A stretch of DNA of 64,000 bases from contig NZ_CP006587.1 of the NCBI RefSeq assembly GCF_000737515.1, forward strand, positions 62,001 through 126,000. Reading direction: 5' to 3'. Positions 60,381-64,000 of this stretch are shown here, piece by piece. The notes beneath the pieces are model-generated. The model did not search any database. It saw nothing but the letters and a program-made list of their open reading frames with translations, and was not told the DNA's origin. The position numbers and the translations under genes were made by a program. The DNA comes from Hymenobacter sp. APR13. GTDB taxonomy: Bacteria; Bacteroidota; Bacteroidia; Cytophagales; Hymenobacteraceae. Each line of letters opens with the position of its first letter. The stretch's first letter is position 1.

Positions 60381-60410
60381 TGTACAGTCTGTAGCTGGCA
60401 GTTAGATTTG
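60380..60410 (+). promoter_or_regulatory. orphan Bacteroidota-type promoter
   Basis: TTG (60380-60382), 20-nt spacer, TAGATTTG (60403-60410): a full consensus match with no gene downstream before the terminator at 60512. Confidence 0.6.
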
Positions 60411-60415
60411 AGTAT

Positions 60416-60545
60416 CTACTACTGACTTCTGCTGATGCCAGCGGTAGTAGTTTAGCTGCTTACACACCTTGCACATTAGTCGCCAGCCGCCGCCCCTTGT
60501 TCCTGAACGCAAACACCCCGCAGACTGCCTGCGGGGTGTTTTTTT
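60416..60545 (+). ncRNA. candidate small RNA, about 130 nt
   Basis: Bounded by the promoter at 60380-60410 and the terminator at 60512-60545. The 5' end forms a hairpin CTACTAC (60416-60422) / GTAGTAG (60444-60450). The middle is single-stranded-looking and C/A-rich. The longest ATG frame inside is six codons, so it is unlikely to encode a protein. It could instead be an unusually long 3' region of the outer-membrane gene. Confidence 0.5.
60512..60545 (+). terminator. intrinsic terminator
   Basis: AACACCCCGCAG (60512-60523), loop, CTGCGGGGTGTT (60529-60540), then five more T. It lies 182 bp from the nearest upstream gene and 35 bp from the stop of the convergent M28 gene. Confidence 0.93.
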
Positions 60546-60579
60546 GTACACTTAAGTGCTCTTGGGAAAATGTCGAGTG

Positions 60580-61956
60580 CTACTTACCGGCTCCGGTAGC
60601 CGGGGTCGGTTTTGGAGCCTCCGGTGCAATGCGCGTTGGAGTTTGCTGTCCCGCAATAATGCCGGCTGCCCCACGGGCTATGCCTGTTATTACAGCCGTC
60701 ATGTTAGGCAGGTCCAGGCTCTGCACTTCGTCGTCCACAGAATGGTAGAGTTTGTCGGTCGGAATCTGGTCGGTGCTGATACTGTGTGCGGGCACGCCCA
60801 GGCGGGCCAGCGTGGCATTGTCGGAACGGTAGAACAGGTTTTGTTCGGGGTAAGGGTCGGGTTCGAAGCGGAATAGCGTGCCTTTAACATTCTCCTGCAG
60901 CATAGCGCCAAAGTTCGATTTGTCGAAGCCCGTGATGAAGGCCGTGTTGGGGCCAAACTTCGCCGGCTTGCCAATCATTTCGATGTTGAACATGGCCACC
61001 ACCTTGTCGGGGCTCAGCTGCTTGGAAAAATACGTGGAGCCAAAACCGCCTATTTCTTCGGCCGTGAAGGCCACGAAGATCAGCGTGCGGGCATTGTTGT
61101 TCTTTTTCTTGAAGTGCTCGGCCAGCGCTACTACGGCCGCCGTGCCGCTGGCATCGTCGTCGGCGCCGTTGGCAATGGAGTCGCCGGCCACCGCCGGCAG
61201 TATCCCGATATGGTCGTAGTGAGCCGAAAACACTACCTGCTCCCGGCTCCGTGCGGTATCCCTGCCCGGCAGCACCCCTACAATATTGCGTAGCTCTACC
61301 GTGCGCGTGGTGGTATTGGCCGCTACTTTGAAGGTAACCGTGGCGCCGGCCGGCAGCGCCTGCATCACCACCAGGCTGGAATACGGGTTGCCGGCTTTGT
61401 CGAGGCGCGGCGCTTTGTTGGTGATGTAGCTGGCCAGACGGCGGAATTCCTCGTCGTGCACCGGGTGCAGCACCACCACCAGGTTTTCGCGGGGGCGCAT
61501 GATGTCGCGCATGTAGGGCTGCACCTTGTCGTCGGGGCCTACTACCACCACTTTGGTGGCGGGCTCGTCGGAATCGGTCCAGTTGAGGTGAGCTTGTGCC
61601 GAAACGAGAAGCGCCTTCTCTTTGGGAACCGGTGCGTTGTTAAGGGTCACGAACAAGGCGGCCACCTTCGACTCGTAGGCCGGAAACACCTGCTCGTAGG
61701 TGGTCAGGCCGGGCAGCATACCCAGCCCGATGCGCTGAAACTCAGCGGCCAGAAACTGAGCGGCCTTCTGCCCGCCGGGCTTACCGGTGGCCCGGCCCTG
61801 CATGTCGTCGGCGGCCAGGGCCTTCACCACCCGCTCCACCGTAGCAGCCGACACACCGGCTGATGCGGGTACCGTTACCGTTTTTTTCTGGGCATACAGT
61901 GTAGCGGGGGCAGCAAGCAAACAGGAGAACAGAACGAAGAGAGGGAATTTTCGCAT
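60580..61956 (-). CDS. M28 family metallopeptidase, secreted
   Basis: A 458-aa protein with a signal peptide ending YAQ. The zinc aminopeptidase domain has SAHYDHIG (His246, Asp248), NGADDDASG (bridging Asp266), TAEEIGGFGS (Glu300/301), NIEMIG and YHSVDDE (last His). An inserted PA-like region lies between residues 90 and 220. The family includes aminopeptidases and glutamate carboxypeptidase-like enzymes. The extra C-terminal Pro/Ala-rich tail ends with GAGK. It probably degrades peptides in the periplasm or outside. Confidence 0.92.
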   Translation of the reverse strand: MRKFPLFVLFSCLLAAPATLYAQKKTVTVPASAGVSAATVERVVKALAADDMQGRATGKPGGQKAAQFLAAEFQRIGLGMLPGLTTYEQVFPAYESKVAALFVTLNNAPVPKEKALLVSAQAHLNWTDSDEPATKVVVVGPDDKVQPYMRDIMRPRENLVVVLHPVHDEEFRRLASYITNKAPRLDKAGNPYSSLVVMQALPAGATVTFKVAANTTTRTVELRNIVGVLPGRDTARSREQVVFSAHYDHIGILPAVAGDSIANGADDDASGTAAVVALAEHFKKKNNNARTLIFVAFTAEEIGGFGSTYFSKQLSPDKVVAMFNIEMIGKPAKFGPNTAFITGFDKSNFGAMLQENVKGTLFRFEPDPYPEQNLFYRSDNATLARLGVPAHSISTDQIPTDKLYHSVDDEVQSLDLPNMTAVITGIARGAAGIIAGQQTPTRIAPEAPKPTPATGAGK

Positions 61957-62052
61957 TCCGCAAAATAACCCTTTTGTTATGGTTTATGTACAACTCACCT
62001 GAGCAGCCGCTCAATTTTGCCCATCTGTTTTGCTCTATTTTCCCCGAAGCTC

Positions 62053-62532
62053 ATGCGGAACACTTTGCTCTTCGCAACTACTATGTTGCTGACTGCCAGC
62101 TGCCAGACCACTGCTCCCGCCACCGACGCCGCCATCCCGGCAGCTGGCCAGGCCACTCCCGCAACCCCGGACGCGGCCCTGCGCAACACGCGCTGGGTGC
62201 TGCGCCAGCTGAACGGCCAGCCCGTGCCGCCGCCCACCAACGCCGAGCCCTACGTGCTGCTACGCCAGGATGCCCCCAATGCCGAAGGCAACGGCAGCTG
62301 CAACCGTTTCCGCGGCACCTACGAGCTGCCGGCCGATGGCCAGCTGCGGTTCGGTGCGCTGCTTTCCACCCGCATGGCCTGCGCCAGCCCGGAAGGCACC
62401 ACCACCGAAACCGGCTTCCTGCGCGCCCTCGAAAACGCCCGTACCTACCGCATCAGCGGCGACACGCTCCGCCTGTTCGGTGAAGCAGGTACCACACCGG
62501 CAGCCGTGCTGCACGCGGTGTATCTGCGCTAA
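62053..62532 (+). CDS. META domain lipoprotein
   Basis: A 159-aa protein with a lipoprotein signal LLTASC (Cys17), an Ala/Thr/Pro-rich linker, then a META/HslJ-like domain: NTRWVLRQLNGQPV, GNGSCNRFRGTYEL, STRMACASPE and FLRALENARTYRISGDTLRLFG, the standard blocks. ATG 62053 is chosen. META domain proteins are associated with envelope stress and novobiocin resistance (HslJ) in other bacteria. It ends 8 bp before a long bidirectional terminator. Confidence 0.88.
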   Translation: MRNTLLFATTMLLTASCQTTAPATDAAIPAAGQATPATPDAALRNTRWVLRQLNGQPVPPPTNAEPYVLLRQDAPNAEGNGSCNRFRGTYELPADGQLRFGALLSTRMACASPEGTTTETGFLRALENARTYRISGDTLRLFGEAGTTPAAVLHAVYLR

Positions 62533-62540
62533 ACAGAGCC

Positions 62541-62590
62541 TGTAAACACAACGGCCGGCTGGCATACGTCAGCCGGCCGTTGTGTTTACA
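62541..62590. terminator. 21-bp perfect hairpin between convergent genes
   Basis: TGTAAACACAACGGCCGGCT (from 62541) and its reverse complement to 62590 form a 21-bp stem with an 8-nt loop, between the META lipoprotein and the gene at 62610. T-tracts are short, so it is a terminator or processing signal in both directions. Confidence 0.8.
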
Positions 62591-62609
62591 GAGTGCGGGC
62601 AGCTACTGC

Positions 62610-63344
62610 TTACCGGGCATCCACTGTAGCCAGCACCTGCACCCAGTCGGTCTCGGTGCGGGCTGCCTGCGCGGATGCCGAAGCTTTGAGGGCCGCGGCC
62701 AGCTCCGGCGCGGCGGCCTGCATGGCCTTGAGCGTGAGCTTAACGGGTGCCGCCACGCCGCCGGCCCGCGTCAGGTAGAAGGTGTTTTTGTCGGAAATTT
62801 CGTCGTAGGAACGAGCAGATGAGCTGTAGCCGCCTTCCAGCTGGGCTTTGCGCAACACCTTGTCGTAGCACTTCAGGAGGGTGTAGCTGCCTTCGTGCAG
62901 CACTTCCACGTACTTCTGGCGCTGCTCGGCCTGGGGCGCTTCCGCAAACCGGCGGAACTGCCGCCGACGGGCCGGCTGCCCGGCCGCTGTAGGCTCTTCC
63001 AGCACAAAGCCCGCCACCAGCTGGTCGTTGAGCTGCAGCGAGTCGGTGGGGCGGTCGACGGGCTTCATCAGCAGGCGGGCGTTGAGCACATCGTACTTCA
63101 GCGGCACCGGAGCCAGAAGACGGTTGTTGGTGGTGCGCAACTGCGCCAGCAGCCAGCGCTTATCGGCGTAGGGCGAGCCCACGGTGCCGTCCGCCACGGC
63201 TTTGGGCACCACTGCCATCGAGCCGCTGGTCAGCGCATCGAGGTTGGTTTTGGTGCCCATGCCGTTTTTTTCGGTGGCGCCCTGGGCTACAGCGGCGCCA
63301 GCCCACAGCAGGGCCGGCATAAGAAAGAGAATTCGGGGTTTCAT
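62610..63344 (-). CDS. hypothetical secreted protein
   Basis: A 244-aa protein with a signal peptide (KPRILFLMPALLWAGAAVAQ). The mature part starts with a low-complexity segment, then GSPYADKRWLLAQLRTTNNR, a conserved-looking central region with VEVLHEGSYTLLKCYDKVL and SYDEISDKNTFYLTRAGG, typical of small hypothetical envelope proteins encoded next to Bacteroidota sensor systems. The C-terminal Ala-rich helix (LKAMQAAAPELAAALKASAS) may be a coiled coil. ATG 63344. No family was recognised. Confidence 0.72.
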   Translation of the reverse strand: MKPRILFLMPALLWAGAAVAQGATEKNGMGTKTNLDALTSGSMAVVPKAVADGTVGSPYADKRWLLAQLRTTNNRLLAPVPLKYDVLNARLLMKPVDRPTDSLQLNDQLVAGFVLEEPTAAGQPARRRQFRRFAEAPQAEQRQKYVEVLHEGSYTLLKCYDKVLRKAQLEGGYSSSARSYDEISDKNTFYLTRAGGVAAPVKLTLKAMQAAAPELAAALKASASAQAARTETDWVQVLATVDAR

Positions 63345-63427
63345 ATCAGATAACGTGTTGATCATTTACGGCCCTAAGCTACCGGTTTATATGATTCCGT
63401 TTCTTAAGTACCTGCTGTTATATAGCA

Positions 63428-63511
63428 GCAGTAGCATGAAGCCTTTACGGCCCGTTTGCTCCGGCCCCAGCGAGCCGCCGCAAACGCGCCATAAAGGCTT
63501 CGCGCTACTGC
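63428..63511. repeat. AGTAGCGCGAAGC-family inverted repeat
   Basis: GCAGTAGCATGAAGCCTTTA at the left pairs with TAAAGGCTTCGCGCTACTGC at the right, plus inner CGTTTGC / GCAAACG. Confidence 0.88.
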
Positions 63512-63535
63512 CTGAACAACAACCCGGGAACTGCG

Positions 63536-64000
63536 CTATTTCAGCGTCAGCACGAGGTCGTCGGCGTTTACCAGGCTGCCCTCGGTTAGGTTTACGGCCT
63601 GCACTGTGGTGTCGTCGGGGGCGGTGATGGTGGTTTCCATCTTCATGGCTTCGATGATGAACAGCGGCGCGTTGCGCTTCACCTGCTGGCCGCTTTCCAC
63701 CAACACCCGCGACAGTAAGCCCTGCAGCGGCGCACCAACCTGGCGCGGGTTGCCTTTGTCAGCCTTGGGGTTCTGGATTTTCTTCACTTCCACCGAAGTG
63801 TCCCGGATTTCCAGGTTGCGGGTCTGGCCGTTGAGGTTGAAGAAGATGGTGCGGTTGCCTTCCTCGTTCACTGGCCCGATGCTCTGCAGACCTACGATGA
63901 TGCTCTTGCCGCGGGCAATTTCGATGATGGTTTCGTCGCCGGGCTGCAGGCCGTAGTAGAACACCGGCGTCGGCACCACCGACACGTCGCCGAACTCCTG
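63536..64000 (-). CDS. pyc: pyruvate carboxylase, C-terminal fragment
   Basis: The gene runs off the right edge; 154 residues are visible, the frame being open to base 64000. EFGDVSVVPTPVFYYGLQPGDETIIEIARGKSII is the end of the carboxyltransferase domain, and GAPLQGLLSRVLVESGQQVKRN with EAMKMETTI is the biotin carrier domain with its biotinyl Lys. The combination is that of pyruvate carboxylase, which makes oxaloacetate from pyruvate. 2-oxoacid carboxylase subunits with the same plan are the alternative. Confidence 0.88.
   Translation of the reverse strand, partial: QEFGDVSVVPTPVFYYGLQPGDETIIEIARGKSIIVGLQSIGPVNEEGNRTIFFNLNGQTRNLEIRDTSVEVKKIQNPKADKGNPRQVGAPLQGLLSRVLVESGQQVKRNAPLFIIEAMKMETTITAPDDTTVQAVNLTEGSLVNADDLVLTLK

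Overview
The window looks like chromosomal DNA of a Hymenobacter-type member of the Bacteroidota (Cytophagales). Evidence: GC-rich coding DNA, gliding genes (gldC, gldG, gldF, gldA), DUF4153, DUF1361 and head-GIN adhesin families, weak or absent Shine-Dalgarno sequences, and several promoters of the Bacteroidota TTG/TAnnTTTG type. No rRNA, tRNA, prophage, transposase or CRISPR array was found.

Layout. 1-3.5 kb: end of a surface-polysaccharide region (carbohydrate-synthesis fragment, polysaccharide deacetylase, flippase). 3.6-10.1 kb: CPBP protease, HAD hydrolase, amino acid permease, then a two-gene unit (ATP-grasp protein and a sulfonate/sulfone-type flavin monooxygenase) behind a SAM riboswitch. 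10.1-19.5 kb: a Spy-like protein, a compact EcsC / secreted protein / Gfo-Idh operon, an M48 protease, a sugar aminotransferase, a lipoprotein, glycosyltransferase + FtsE, and a transaldolase-like aldolase. 19.75 kb: SRP RNA. 20-32 kb: guaA, DUF4153 protein, a 1081-aa AsmA-like protein, a TPR histidine kinase, dgt, DUF1361 protein. 32.5-37.4 kb: a type I exporter (TolC, HlyD, ABC) whose ATPase is degenerate, with a four-fold 11-bp TTAA repeat upstream. 37.8-45.6 kb: a frameshifted LpoA-like periplasmic protein, hemL, dcd, a Spy-like protein, gldC, dnaN. 45.6-49.3 kb: gldG-gldF-gldA. 49.4-57 kb: two SDRs, a head-GIN lipoprotein, MlaE-MlaF, DinB protein, bifunctional nuclease, etfA-etfB. 57-64 kb: esterase, DUF5996, an outer-membrane protein, a candidate small RNA, M28 peptidase, META lipoprotein and the 3' end of a pyruvate carboxylase.

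Intergenic DNA is unusually structured. At least four families of long hairpin repeats occupy spacers, often inside apparent operons: a GTCATGCTGAGC family with perfect stems up to 43 bp, an AGTAGCGCGAAGC family, AT-rich families, and C-rich or GGACT elements. No transposase is present here.

The strongest non-routine observations are the SAM riboswitch with a visible anti-aptamer strand (9.6-9.75 kb), the orphan promoter-terminator unit that may encode a small RNA (60.38-60.55 kb), the phased TTAA operator-like array (37.53 kb), the degenerate ABC exporter ATPase, the one-base frameshift at 38.14 kb, and a low-GC patch inside the deacetylase gene.
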